A stretch of 24,887 nt of DNA from the IMG/VR virus record IMGVR_UViG_3300032242_000416, positions 1-24,887 of that record; one strand, 5' to 3'. The position numbers and the translations under genes are program-made. Below are positions 16,206-22,452 of the stretch, in pieces (the first letter of the stretch is position 1; the number at the start of each line of letters is the position of its first letter). The DNA is from a virus. Under the pieces are notes generated by a model. That model made no database searches, was not told where the DNA came from, and saw only the letters and a list, made by a program, of their open reading frames with translations.

Positions 16206-16416
16206 CTAATTCTCCTAAATTTGTATTGAATGTAACGTCTCTGAATTGGCCATCTGATAAACCGCATTCATATCGAATATGATTCCAGTCGTCAGGTGTA
16301 GCAATGCCAGCTACTGCACGCGTCAATGCTTGTATCAGCATTTGTTGGCGTTCTTCGGCTGCTTGTTGCCACATAGCTTGTTGATAATCTTCTTGATAAT
16401 CATAATTACCATCCAT
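16180..16416 (-). CDS. Small Gln-rich protein of unknown function (78 aa)
   Basis: The first 30 residues are rich in Gln, Tyr, Asp and Glu and probably helical (EDYQQAMWQQAAEERQQM), then ALTRAVAGIATPDDWNHIRYECG. No known motif. AGGAG on the minus strand about eight bases before the ATG supports translation. It overlaps both neighbours (11 and 26 bases), so it is coupled to the membrane protein before it and the SSB-like gene after it. Not recognised. Confidence 0.5.
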   Translation of the reverse strand: MDGNYDYQEDYQQAMWQQAAEERQQMLIQALTRAVAGIATPDDWNHIRYECGLSDGQFRDVTFNTNLGELDGLNNHRH

Positions 16417-16600
16417 AGCGAATTACTCCTATTGTCAAAGCAACAAGACCCACTACGCATACGATAAATATGAATGTGTCAATAGCACGCTTACTACTAT
16501 TGATCGTGTTGTATTTCTTATTAAGCAAAGCCTTTTGTAATGCTAGTGATTCTGAATCAAAACGTTGCTCAAATGCGTTTTTATTATAGTAGTCACTCAT
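16406..16600 (-). CDS. Small single-pass membrane protein (64 aa), first gene of leftward block
   Basis: Residues 1-39 are polar; residues 40-60 form one clear membrane helix (TFIFIVCVVGLVALTIGVI) ending in RYGW. The N-terminal part is likely cytoplasmic by the lysine content before the helix, although this is not certain. AGGAG lies eight bases before the ATG on the minus strand. As the first gene after the leftward promoter candidate it would be made early. A holin or host-membrane modifier are both possible; one helix alone does not decide. Confidence 0.55.
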   Translation of the reverse strand: MSDYYNKNAFEQRFDSESLALQKALLNKKYNTINSSKRAIDTFIFIVCVVGLVALTIGVIRYGW

Positions 16601-16635
16601 AGTTTTACTCCTAGTTTGTTTTCCTACGAGCAGTC

Positions 16636-16664
16636 AATTTACCATGTTTAATTTTCAATTGCAA
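16636..16664 (-). promoter_or_regulatory. Leftward sigma70-type promoter candidate
   Basis: On the minus strand TTGCAA (16664-16659), 17 bases, then TAAATT (16641-16636). It would start transcription close to the 64-aa membrane protein gene and drive the leftward block. It is a consensus match only. Confidence 0.45.
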
Positions 16665-16681
16665 ACTTTTTTAATTATTTG

Positions 16682-16710
16682 TTGCAAATTATTTTAAGCT
16701 GTGAAATACT
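16682..16710 (+). promoter_or_regulatory. Rightward sigma70-type promoter candidate
   Basis: TTGCAA (16682-16687), 17 bases, then AATACT (16705-16710), four of six matches to the -10 consensus. It mirrors the leftward candidate, with the same TTGCAA box. Predicted start near 16717, at the edge of the inverted repeat. Confidence 0.4.
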
Positions 16711-16716
16711 TCGGTT

Positions 16717-16740
16717 AATTAGTGATTAAATCCACTAATT
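16717..16740. promoter_or_regulatory. Operator-like perfect inverted repeat AATTAGTG-N8-CACTAATT
   Basis: Two perfect 8-bp arms separated by eight bases, lying just after the rightward promoter candidate and before the ribosome site of the first rightward gene. The spacing suits a dimeric repressor such as the Cro/YdaS-like protein encoded two genes downstream. It could instead form an RNA hairpin in the leader, but the loop is AT-rich and no T-run follows. Confidence 0.55.
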
Positions 16741-16759
16741 CATTCATAAAGGAGATAAT

Positions 16760-17005
16760 ATGCTTTTACTCAGCCAATATGATCGTCAAGAGCTAAAAAT
16801 GGCTTCTAGCGGTCTTGAGCCTGAAAGATTTTGTAGGCTTCCAGAGCAAACTAGGGAGGAATATGTTGCAGCAATAGATGAGGTTGTTCGTAAGATTGTT
16901 AAACGCAACCCAGAAGCATTTAAAGAAAAGGCTTTAATTAATCATAGAGCCAACATAAAAAGAATTGAAGAGAGGAATGAGAATGAATCTAGCAGAATAC
17001 TTTGA
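16760..17005 (+). CDS. Small protein of unknown function (81 aa), first gene of rightward block
   Basis: AAAGGAG (16748-16754 region) lies five bases before the ATG. The protein is helical and charged (EEYVAAIDEVVRKIVKRN) with a basic C-terminal helix. No motif. It overlaps the Cro/YdaS-like gene by 23 bases. First place after the operator suggests an early or regulatory role, but nothing in the sequence confirms it. Confidence 0.55.
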   Translation: MLLLSQYDRQELKMASSGLEPERFCRLPEQTREEYVAAIDEVVRKIVKRNPEAFKEKALINHRANIKRIEERNENESSRIL

Positions 17006-17195
17006 GAGTCAGCCCAGAGGTGCTAAAGCTGATATGGCAAAGAAACTTGGCATTACCAAAACATGGTTATCATTAATCGTTACAGGAAAGAAGATTCCAA
17101 GTCCAATACTTTGTAACACGATTGAGCTATTGACAAAGGGAAAAGTTAAGCGTAAGGAATTAAGGCCTGACGTATTCAATAAGCCTGGAGCATAA
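16983..17195 (+). CDS. Cro/YdaS-like helix-turn-helix regulator (70 aa)
   Basis: The short N-terminal helix LAEYFESQP followed by ADMAKKLGITKTWLSLIVTG (residues 16-35) is a Cro/YdaS-type helix-turn-helix; the recognition helix is around TKTWLSLIVTG. The C-terminal RKELRPDVF element is also typical. I chose the ATG at 16983 because AGAGG ends seven bases before it; an ATG at 16977 and a TTG at 16965 are alternatives in frame. The protein is a good candidate to bind the inverted repeat at 16717-16740. It precedes the DUF1376 replication gene by one base, an order known from lambdoid and Rac-like regions. Confidence 0.7.
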   Translation: MNLAEYFESQPRGAKADMAKKLGITKTWLSLIVTGKKIPSPILCNTIELLTKGKVKRKELRPDVFNKPGA

Positions 17196-17196
17196 C

Positions 17197-17859
17197 ATGC
17201 ATTACTACGCCCACAATATAGCTGATTACCGTAAGGATACTTTAGGCTTAAGTCTTATTGAGCATGGCGCTTATAGACAATTGCTTGATCAGTATTACTT
17301 GGATGAGGTGCCTTTGAGTTTAGACGAAGAGGTTTTATATAGACTAGTTAACGCAAGGAATCAAGATGAAAAATATGCCGTTAGGTATGCAATTAAAAAT
17401 TTCTTTACTCAAACTGAGGCTGGTTATGTTCATGGAAGATGTGAATCTACTATTGCTGCCTACAAGAAGACTATTGAAAACAATTCAAAGGCTGGGAAAA
17501 TCTCTGCTCTCAAAGCCAAGCAGCGCAAGGAAAATTCAACGGTCGTTGAACAACCGAACAACCAACCAATAACCAATAACCATAAACCAATAACCAATAA
17601 CCAGAAAAAAACACAAATACATACACCTAGCGGTGTAGATATAAATATCTGGGAAGACTATTTAAAGCTCCGTAGAGCAAAGAAATTACCAATGACTGAG
17701 ACAGCCCTCAAGGGAATAGAAAAAGAAGCCACAAAGGCTAAAAAGACCCTTAATGAGGCATTGACGATATGCGTTGAGAATAACTGGGTAGGATTCAAAG
17801 CGGAATGGCTTGAGAAGTTTAAGCAAGACGAAACTCCGCAGAAATGGCCTGGCATATGA
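17197..17859 (+). CDS. DUF1376 (YdaU-like) replication protein (220 aa)
   Basis: The N-terminal 100 residues match DUF1376: YYAHNIADYRKDTLGLSLIE, GAYRQLLDQYYL, then LVNARNQDEKYAVRYAIKNFF. This domain occurs in phage replication initiation proteins that precede a DnaB- or DnaC-like gene, as here. Residues 100-145 are a polar, Asn/Gln-rich linker (VVEQPNNQPITNNHKP) whose DNA is a tandem repeat. The C-terminal domain (147-220) is helical (NIWEDYLKLRRAKK, then NEALTICVENNWVGF) and resembles the end of other phage O-like proteins. The layout of initiator gene with repeats in its linker recalls lambda O and its origin. It ends in an ATGA overlap. Confidence 0.75.
   Translation: MHYYAHNIADYRKDTLGLSLIEHGAYRQLLDQYYLDEVPLSLDEEVLYRLVNARNQDEKYAVRYAIKNFFTQTEAGYVHGRCESTIAAYKKTIENNSKAGKISALKAKQRKENSTVVEQPNNQPITNNHKPITNNQKKTQIHTPSGVDINIWEDYLKLRRAKKLPMTETALKGIEKEATKAKKTLNEALTICVENNWVGFKAEWLEKFKQDETPQKWPGI
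17535..17550. repeat. 16-bp palindrome TTCAACG-GT-CGTTGAA, copy 3 of 3
   Basis: Perfect 7-bp arms around GT, located 15 bases before the 7-bp tandem repeats in the replication gene. Identical to copy 2 over 18 bases when copy 2 is read on the minus strand; copy 1 shares the arms with a TG centre. Confidence 0.85.
17566..17600 (+). repeat. Tandem 7-bp repeat CCAATAA (five units), possible origin iterons
   Basis: Units CCAATAA, CCAATAA, CCATAAA, CCAATAA, CCAATAA follow without gaps. They also form a 21-base period that encodes PITNN(H/Q)K twice. An A-rich stretch follows (17604-17628). The location in the linker of the replication protein gene, next to a palindrome, is what one expects for a lambda-like origin, but simple low-complexity coding is an alternative. 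Confidence 0.45.
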
Positions 17860-18212
17860 TTGGCGTTAAAGAATTAATTAAAGTCAAGGTAGAGCATATG
17901 AATCCTGAAATAGTCGAGCTTTATGTTGGTGACGATTCAGATCAGTACTATGCAAAGAATTGGCATAAGTATTCAGATACGATGGAACATCCATCACTTG
18001 TTATTGAAAACAAGGATAACCTAAGCGCAGTTGATTTTAGATTTGCATTTAAGTCAACTGTGTTTATTCGTGGCCGTGATGTTGACAGAATGATTAAGGT
18101 TTATGAATTAGTAAACAAGTGCAACCCTGAAAGAGTTTTTATATTTCATAACGATAAAAGCCAAACAGAAATTATAGATAGCAAAGGATTATTAAGTGGA
18201 ATTATTGACTAA
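17856..18212 (+). CDS. Unknown protein between replication protein and helicase (118 aa)
   Basis: I chose the ATG at 17856 because it forms an ATGA overlap with the preceding stop; an in-frame ATG at 17844 would add four residues. The protein is mixed alpha/beta (IKVKVEHMNPEIVELYVGDD, then FKSTVFIRGRDVDRMIKVYE and RVFIFHNDKS). The strand-helix-strand end looks like a small nucleotide- or DNA-binding fold, but I recognise no family. Its gene overlaps the helicase start by 17 bases, so a role in loading or regulating the ATPase is conceivable. Confidence 0.5.
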   Translation: MIGVKELIKVKVEHMNPEIVELYVGDDSDQYYAKNWHKYSDTMEHPSLVIENKDNLSAVDFRFAFKSTVFIRGRDVDRMIKVYELVNKCNPERVFIFHNDKSQTEIIDSKGLLSGIID

Positions 18213-19146
18213 TGAAGATATAGACTTTGAGCAGTATCTAAAACTAACCGAAGCTCACATGAAGGTGAAGGACGCAAGCGTATTCATTGATGAGCTTAAG
18301 GAAGATATTGTCAATCCTCCCAAGTCACACTCATGTTCAATGCCATGGAGCAAATCAATATCCACATTTAATTATCGCCCAGGTGAAGTGACATTGTATG
18401 CAGGTAGTAATGGCGGTGGTAAAAGTTTAATCACTGGCCAGATTGCATTGGGTTTAATTAAGCAAGGTGAGAAGGTTTGCATTATGTCTTTTGAGATGAA
18501 ACCGAAAAGAACACTTGCAAGAATGACGAGGCAGTTTAGCGGACAAGATTTAGATAATCCATTTTTAAAAGACAAGGCAGCAGTTGTGAATGGATTCTAT
18601 GAAAGACTCAGAAAGTTTACGACTGAAAAGCTATGGCTATACGATCAACAAGGAACGACAAGTAGCAAGCAAGTCATATCAGTTTCTAGATACTGTGCAG
18701 TTGAGCTTGGCATAACACATATATTTATTGACTCGCTTATGAAGTGCGTATCGGGTGAAGATGATTACAATGCGCAGAAAGCATTTGTAGATGAGTTGAC
18801 AGCATTGGCCCGAGATCATAACGTGCATATTCATTTAATCCATCACATAAGAAAACTTGAAAGCGAAGAGAAGATGCCTAACAAGAATGACGTTAAAGGT
18901 ACTGGAGCTATTGCAGACCAAGTAGATAACGTATTGCTTATGTGGCGTAATAAGAAAAAAGAACGCATGATCCGAAACGGTGAAGAGATTAAAGGCATGC
19001 AGCCTGATGCTTATCTTATGTGTGAGAAGCAACGTAACGGTGAGAATGAAGAGTGGTATCAATTGTTTTACCACAAAGATAGCCAACAGTTTGTAGAAGA
19101 TGAAAGCAGTGTGCCTATGGCGTTTGATATAGCAGGGCCATTTTGA
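18196..19146 (+). CDS. DnaB-like RecA-fold helicase/ATPase (316 aa), GTG start
   Basis: It corresponds to the C-terminal ATPase domain of DnaB with a short N-terminal extension. Walker A is GSNGGGKS (70-77), the catalytic Glu sits in IMSFEM (Glu100), Walker B is HIFIDS (Asp179), and a sensor segment IHLIHHIRK (212-220) plus KGTGAIADQVDNVLLMWR (234-251) follow in the DnaB order. The DnaG-binding N-terminal domain of DnaB is missing, as in phage gp4-like or RepA-like ATPases. It would unwind or translocate on DNA with the DUF1376 protein. GTG at 18196 is chosen because AAAGGA lies seven bases upstream; the next ATG (18259) would trim 21 residues. It overlaps the next gene in a TTGA. Confidence 0.8.
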   Translation: MELLTNEDIDFEQYLKLTEAHMKVKDASVFIDELKEDIVNPPKSHSCSMPWSKSISTFNYRPGEVTLYAGSNGGGKSLITGQIALGLIKQGEKVCIMSFEMKPKRTLARMTRQFSGQDLDNPFLKDKAAVVNGFYERLRKFTTEKLWLYDQQGTTSSKQVISVSRYCAVELGITHIFIDSLMKCVSGEDDYNAQKAFVDELTALARDHNVHIHLIHHIRKLESEEKMPNKNDVKGTGAIADQVDNVLLMWRNKKKERMIRNGEEIKGMQPDAYLMCEKQRNGENEEWYQLFYHKDSQQFVEDESSVPMAFDIAGPF

Positions 19147-19349
19147 TTAACAAAGGTAATTGCAGCAAGGAATACCTCTATCAATGTTTAGTTCGAGATG
19201 TTATTAAGAAGCGCATTGCAAATAGAGACGCAGCATTTGAGTTTATGGGAAGATGGGAAGCTAGACATGAAAAATCAACACTACGGGAGGATGTGATGAA
19301 TCAATGGAATAAAGGCCATAGAGGTAGAAAGGATGAGTGGTATGAGTGA
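19143..19349 (+). CDS. Small basic phage protein of unknown function (68 aa), TTG start
   Basis: The TTG at 19143 overlaps the helicase TGA (TTGA). The protein has CSKEYLYQCLVRDVIKKR, then NRDAAFEFMGRWEARH, and a basic C-terminus. I have seen similar short proteins after phage helicase genes, with no function assigned. No in-frame ATG exists before residue 35, supporting the TTG if the gene is real. Its end overlaps the next start. Confidence 0.45.
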   Translation: MINKGNCSKEYLYQCLVRDVIKKRIANRDAAFEFMGRWEARHEKSTLREDVMNQWNKGHRGRKDEWYE

Positions 19350-19620
19350 TCCAGTACAAAAAAGTATAGATGCTACTCAGGCAATGATTGATATGTATGT
19401 GCCAGAAGATGACAGTCTTGAGAACGATGCTATCGTGGGTTATGCCATGAATGTTTTAGAGACATCTAAAAAAGAATTGGAAGCATACAAAACAAATCCG
19501 TTACCTGAAGAAGATATTTGGGAGTTAGCAGAAGATATTAATTTGCGCGATCCAATGTATTTAATAAATTTTGCACGATCTGTAGAACGTAAACATGGAA
19601 TAGGAAATAAAAATGACTGA
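19333..19620 (+). CDS. Small acidic protein of unknown function (95 aa)
   Basis: Acidic and helical (SLENDAIVGYAMNVLETSKK, then EEDIWELAEDIN and YLINFARSVERKHGI). Two in-frame starts are possible: ATG 19333 (AGAGG eight bases before) and ATG 19342 (AAAGGA eight bases before). Both overlap the previous gene. The C-terminal helix resembles small phage proteins that accompany replication genes, but I do not recognise a family. Confidence 0.5.
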   Translation: MSGMSDPVQKSIDATQAMIDMYVPEDDSLENDAIVGYAMNVLETSKKELEAYKTNPLPEEDIWELAEDINLRDPMYLINFARSVERKHGIGNKND

Positions 19621-19879
19621 TAAGAAGAAGGAAGAGAAAGAACAGAAGCTTGTTATGGATAATAGGACAGGATTGTTTTCTTTTGAGAAGGACACGATCA
19701 CTGTTGAAGAACATAACGAAGAGATGGCAAAGACCATGCAAGCTTTTGCTCAAGTATTGGAGGAGTCATTAATAAAAGAACGTAGAGTATGTGCAAAGAT
19801 TGCTTTAGATCTTGGCAATGATGAAATTGCTAAAGCTATTTTTGAGCGCGTTCCAGTTAGTAAGCCAACCATACAATGA
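19613..19879 (+). CDS. Small charged helical protein of unknown function (88 aa)
   Basis: A Lys/Glu-rich N-terminus, then a long helix (VEEHNEEMAKTMQAFAQVLE and SLIKERRVCAKIALDL), ending with DEIAKAIFERVP. The pattern suggests a coiled coil. It overlaps the preceding gene by eight bases and the RusA gene by four (ATGA). No motif; it may be a partner of the recombination protein or a filler gene. Confidence 0.5.
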   Translation: MTDKKKEEKEQKLVMDNRTGLFSFEKDTITVEEHNEEMAKTMQAFAQVLEESLIKERRVCAKIALDLGNDEIAKAIFERVPVSKPTIQ

Positions 19880-20223
19880 TAGAACTTGAGCTACCGTTTC
19901 CTCCCTCCGTCAATACTTATTGGCGTAACTTCAATGGTCGTATGTTGATCAGTAAGAAAGGCCGTGAGTATCGACAAGCGGTAGCGGATCAAGTTTTAAT
20001 TCAACGTGGTGCAAAAATGTTTAGAGGTAAGGTTAGGTTAACTATTGAAGCTTGGAGACCTGACGAAAGAAAGCGTGACCTTGATAATCTTTTGAAGGCA
20101 CCACTTGATGCATTAACGCATGCAGGTGTTTACATGGATGACCAATTGATTGTTGACTTGAGAATTTACTGGGCTGACGACAAAGGTGGAAAGATTAAAG
20201 TAAAAATACAGGAGATTGAATAA
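19876..20223 (+). CDS. rusA: RusA-type Holliday junction resolvase (115 aa)
   Basis: The family start PPSVNTYWR (9-17) and the catalytic block RDLDNLLKAPLDALTHAGV (67-85) are present, followed by MDDQLIVDL (87-95). Asp68 and Asp70, with Asp88/Asp89, would bind the metal, and Lys74 matches the conserved lysine of RusA. The length equals that of bacterial and phage RusA (about 120). RusA dimers cut four-way DNA junctions before packaging or after recombination. The gene starts in an ATGA overlap and ends in TAATG, deep within the replication and recombination block. Confidence 0.9.
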   Translation: MIELELPFPPSVNTYWRNFNGRMLISKKGREYRQAVADQVLIQRGAKMFRGKVRLTIEAWRPDERKRDLDNLLKAPLDALTHAGVYMDDQLIVDLRIYWADDKGGKIKVKIQEIE

Positions 20224-20432
20224 TGGCCGTTACCAAATTACCAAACAAAAAAAAAGACGGTGTACTTGATATTTTATCAAGCGCCATGGAAGAAGATTAC
20301 GATGAAGTTATTGTTATAGGTTTTAAAGGCACAAAGTATTTTGTAACCAATAGCGAGATTACAAACGGATTAAAAGTTATCGGTGCTTTAACAATGGCTC
20401 AATATGAATTACTAAAGATAGGAGATGAATGA
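20223..20432 (+). CDS. Small protein of unknown function (69 aa)
   Basis: The middle EVIVIGFKGTKYFVTNSEI is a beta hairpin followed by a terminal helix (LTMAQYELLKI). It looks like a compact beta-alpha domain common among small phage proteins, with no assigned function. It starts on the last base of the RusA stop and ends in a 4-base overlap with the next gene. Confidence 0.5.
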   Translation: MAVTKLPNKKKDGVLDILSSAMEEDYDEVIVIGFKGTKYFVTNSEITNGLKVIGALTMAQYELLKIGDE

Positions 20433-20764
20433 TGTATAAGGGAAGAGATCCGCACAAAGCAGTTGATTGGATGATGGATAACGTTGACAAAATATCCAAG
20501 TCAAAAGCACAGCTAACACAGCTTGAGGAATACACCAAGTCATTAAGAGCGATTCTTATGAAGCAAAGTTTAGAGACTTCTATAGGTGCGCAAGAGCGTG
20601 AAGCTTTAGCACATCCACAATATGTTGAACACTTGAAAGCTGTTGCAGTGGCCGTAGAAGAATACGAGAAGCTTCGTCATTACTATTCAATTGCACAAAC
20701 TGTTATTGATGTATGGCGTACTGAACAATCAAACTTAAGAGCAGAAGGAAGAGCAACCATATAA
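20429..20764 (+). CDS. Conserved-looking phage helical protein of unknown function (111 aa)
   Basis: Two long helices: an N-terminal coiled coil (KISKSKAQLTQLEEYTKSLR) and a C-terminal one with HPQYVEHLKAVAVAVEEYEK, then IDVWRTEQSNLRAE. The EHLxA...VEEYEKLR...VWRTEQSNxRAE pattern is one I recognise from phage genomes near recombination genes; the function is not known to me. AGGAG lies just before the start. Stop and next start overlap (TAATG). Confidence 0.6.
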   Translation: MMYKGRDPHKAVDWMMDNVDKISKSKAQLTQLEEYTKSLRAILMKQSLETSIGAQEREALAHPQYVEHLKAVAVAVEEYEKLRHYYSIAQTVIDVWRTEQSNLRAEGRATI

Positions 20765-20925
20765 TGAATCCAATCCGTAAATTGTATGCAGACATAAGGA
20801 TTGCTTTAATTGCTTTTCGTATGGCGTTTAGAGATTCACGATCAAATACATATTTTAGAGGACAAAGAGTTGACATTTATGTTTTGATCGTTCCTTTAGA
20901 AAGAAAAATTAGGAGAAAAAAATGA
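20764..20925 (+). CDS. Short basic protein of unknown function (53 aa)
   Basis: An open frame from ATG 20764 (one base into the preceding stop) to TGA 20925, which overlaps the next ATG by four bases. The product is basic and helical (MNPIRKLYADIRIALIAFRM at the start, KIRRKK at the end). The exact fit between two overlapping junctions argues that it is translated. Its last codons contain the AGGAG ribosome site of the next gene. Confidence 0.55.
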   Translation: MNPIRKLYADIRIALIAFRMAFRDSRSNTYFRGQRVDIYVLIVPLERKIRRKK

Positions 20926-21122
20926 CCGAGCTAGATGTAATTAAAGACAAAGTAATTCGACTAGAATCATTAATTGAGAAGCAATCATACGAGCTTGAAG
21001 GTATACGCAAAATACTTATGCGCAACCAAGAAGATGATGTTGACGAGGCGCAAGATGCACTAGAAAACATTGAGCAAGAAATTATAGCCAGAGCATGTCG
21101 CAATGGCGTTTGTGAGGATTAA
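20922..21122 (+). CDS. Short acidic coiled-coil protein (66 aa)
   Basis: Heptad-like pattern throughout (VIKDKVIRLESLIEKQSYEL, then DEAQDALENIEQEI), ending in CRNGVCED with two cysteines four residues apart. AGGAG precedes the ATG. A small oligomerising helper is likely; no function is recognised. The next small membrane gene starts two bases after its stop. Confidence 0.5.
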   Translation: MTELDVIKDKVIRLESLIEKQSYELEGIRKILMRNQEDDVDEAQDALENIEQEIIARACRNGVCED

Positions 21123-21124
21123 TC

Positions 21125-21283
21125 ATGAGTGAACTACTAACTATATTTTTATTTTACAAAATGAATGCGAGCTATTGGTGGTGGGTTGCGTTATCATGCG
21201 TATTCGCTACAGAGTTTGTGCTTGCATACAGAAAATATTTAAGACTTTACATGGGGAAAAGAAATGCTGATAAAACTAACTAA
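21125..21283 (+). CDS. Short single-pass membrane protein (52 aa)
   Basis: Open frame from ATG 21125 to TAA 21283. Residues 17-35 form one membrane helix with a Trp cluster (SYWWWVALSCVFATEFVLAY), followed by a basic tail RKYLRLYMGKRN. The Tyr/Trp-rich helix start and positive tail suggest an inner-membrane protein with cytoplasmic C-terminus. It overlaps the following gene by 20 bases. Similar small Trp-rich membrane proteins occur in aquatic phages; function is unknown. Confidence 0.55.
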   Translation: MSELLTIFLFYKMNASYWWWVALSCVFATEFVLAYRKYLRLYMGKRNADKTN

Positions 21284-21503
21284 CGCAGTAGAAGAACACA
21301 AAGGCAACACATTGCTTATTAATCCTAGACACATCATGACAGTATTTGAAACTGTTGTTGAAGTGCCAAGCAAAGATGTTAAGAAAAAAAATAAAACTGT
21401 AGAGACTATCACTAATGTTTATAGTATTACGCAGCAGTCATGGACGGTTAAAGAATCCGCCGAAGATATATACAAAATGATTCAAGCAAATGACCAAAGA
21501 TGA
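21264..21503 (+). CDS. Small beta-rich protein, weakly FlbD-like (79 aa)
   Basis: The pattern NTLLINPRHIMTVFE, then NVYSITQQSWTVKESAEDIY, matches the two-strand, loop, strand, helix layout of the short FlbD-type proteins that occur singly in phages. The similarity is weak and does not imply a flagellar role. It overlaps the preceding membrane gene by 20 bases and the Ref-like gene by 14. Confidence 0.45.
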   Translation: MLIKLTNAVEEHKGNTLLINPRHIMTVFETVVEVPSKDVKKKNKTVETITNVYSITQQSWTVKESAEDIYKMIQANDQR

Positions 21504-21777
21504 GAAGAAGCATCTTAGTCGTCTTGCTGACCTTGGTTGTATTCTTTGCGCTGTTCAAGACAATCCAGGAACACCAGCAGAAATACATCACCCCCGAAGT
21601 GGTACTGGCCTGGCATTAAAGGCAAGCCACTGGGATGCGATACCGTTATGCGTATACCATCACAGATCATCGGAAGGGTTACATGGTTTAGGTACGCGTG
21701 GATTCAAACGTGTATACGGATTAGATGAAGCAGAACTATTGATATTAACTAAGAAAGCGCTGGAGTTGAAACAATGA
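21490..21777 (+). CDS. Ref-like / DUF968-type HNH nuclease (95 aa)
   Basis: Zinc and HNH elements are visible: GCILC (Cys17, Cys20), EIHHPRSG (His33, His34), PLCVYHHRS (Cys54, His57, His58) and His65 in GLHG. This is the layout of the small Ref-family (phage P1 recombination enhancement function) and DUF968 proteins, RecA-stimulated or RusA-associated nucleases. The ending F--YG-DEAELL fits too. It sits in the same block as RusA, supporting a role in recombination. It overlaps its neighbours by 14 and 4 bases. Confidence 0.75.
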   Translation: MTKDEKKHLSRLADLGCILCAVQDNPGTPAEIHHPRSGTGLALKASHWDAIPLCVYHHRSSEGLHGLGTRGFKRVYGLDEAELLILTKKALELKQ

Positions 21778-21941
21778 TAGAAGTTTATCATAAAAAATAT
21801 TTAACTACTGAACAGGTCATAGACATTAAGAAAGCATTGAAGACTATGTCTATTCCAAAAGTAGCTAAAGTATTTAATTTACCCAAAGCCAATGTAAGAA
21901 ACATATATCTTGGTGTCACTTATAGAAACGTAGGAGAATAA
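21774..21941 (+). CDS. Short helix-turn-helix-like protein (55 aa)
   Basis: Open frame from ATG 21774 (ATGA overlap with the Ref-like stop) to TAA 21941. Residues 26-44, SIPKVAKVFNLPKANVRNI, have the resolvase/HNH-associated HTH pattern (xIAxxFNLxxxxVRxI), followed by YLGVTYRNV, close to the segment that follows this HTH in homing endonucleases. A small DNA-binding protein is likely. Its last codons carry the AGGAG for the next peptide. Confidence 0.6.
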   Translation: MIEVYHKKYLTTEQVIDIKKALKTMSIPKVAKVFNLPKANVRNIYLGVTYRNVGE

Positions 21942-21942
21942 A

Positions 21943-22029
21943 ATGACTTGTTTAATGTTTATACTTTATGTATGCACCTTTATCGGTGGAATTGTATGCG
22001 GATGGATATTAGCTGAAGAATTTAGATAA
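21943..22029 (+). CDS. Tiny membrane peptide (28 aa)
   Basis: ATG 21943 has AGGAG (21932-21936) six bases upstream, and its TAA overlaps the next ATG by one base. The product is almost one membrane helix (residues 3-24) ending in AEEFR. The strong ribosome site and perfect join make translation plausible; function is unknown. Confidence 0.45.
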   Translation: MTCLMFILYVCTFIGGIVCGWILAEEFR

Positions 22030-22292
22030 TGGCTCGCGTACTCATCAATCACTGTCGCAACATAGCTATTGAATGTTCGCGCAAAGACAAGTGGACTGTG
22101 TTGGTAGTAGGTTGGGCGCCAGTGCATCGCATCAAGGCACTTAACAGTGAAGTTGATAGAGAGTGGAGAGCATACGATTACGAGCTTGATCTTGCAATTG
22201 ATAAGATGATTAATAGCTGGATCGAAAACAGTGCAAAGAAAGAATTATTAAACTTAAGAGGAAGTAAAGATGGCAGAACCGAAAGTACATAA
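22029..22292 (+). CDS. Small protein of unknown function (87 aa)
   Basis: N-terminal strand-rich part (ECSRKDKWTVLVVGWAPVHR) followed by an acidic helix (DYELDLAIDKMINSWIENS). No motif recognised. It starts in TAATG and overlaps the next gene by 23 bases. Confidence 0.5.
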   Translation: MARVLINHCRNIAIECSRKDKWTVLVVGWAPVHRIKALNSEVDREWRAYDYELDLAIDKMINSWIENSAKKELLNLRGSKDGRTEST

Positions 22293-22452
22293 AAGCAAAA
22301 AGCATCGTGATCCGTTTAAAACAAAGACGGGAAAAGATAACTTAAAAGCATTGTCAATCAAAAAGCTTTATGAGTTATTAGACAAGGCTGAAGAGAAAGG
22401 CAAGAAGCGTCATAAGATAGCCAAAGAGATTGTACGTAGGACACCGTTATGA
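22270..22452 (+). CDS. Short lysine-rich protein (60 aa)
   Basis: About one third Lys/Arg, with two helices (DNLKALSIKKLYELLDKAEE, then RHKIAKEIVRR). It may bind nucleic acid or act as a small accessory. GAGGAAG before the ATG supports the start, and the stop overlaps the methyltransferase start by four bases (ATGA). Confidence 0.5.
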   Translation: MAEPKVHKSKKHRDPFKTKTGKDNLKALSIKKLYELLDKAEEKGKKRHKIAKEIVRRTPL

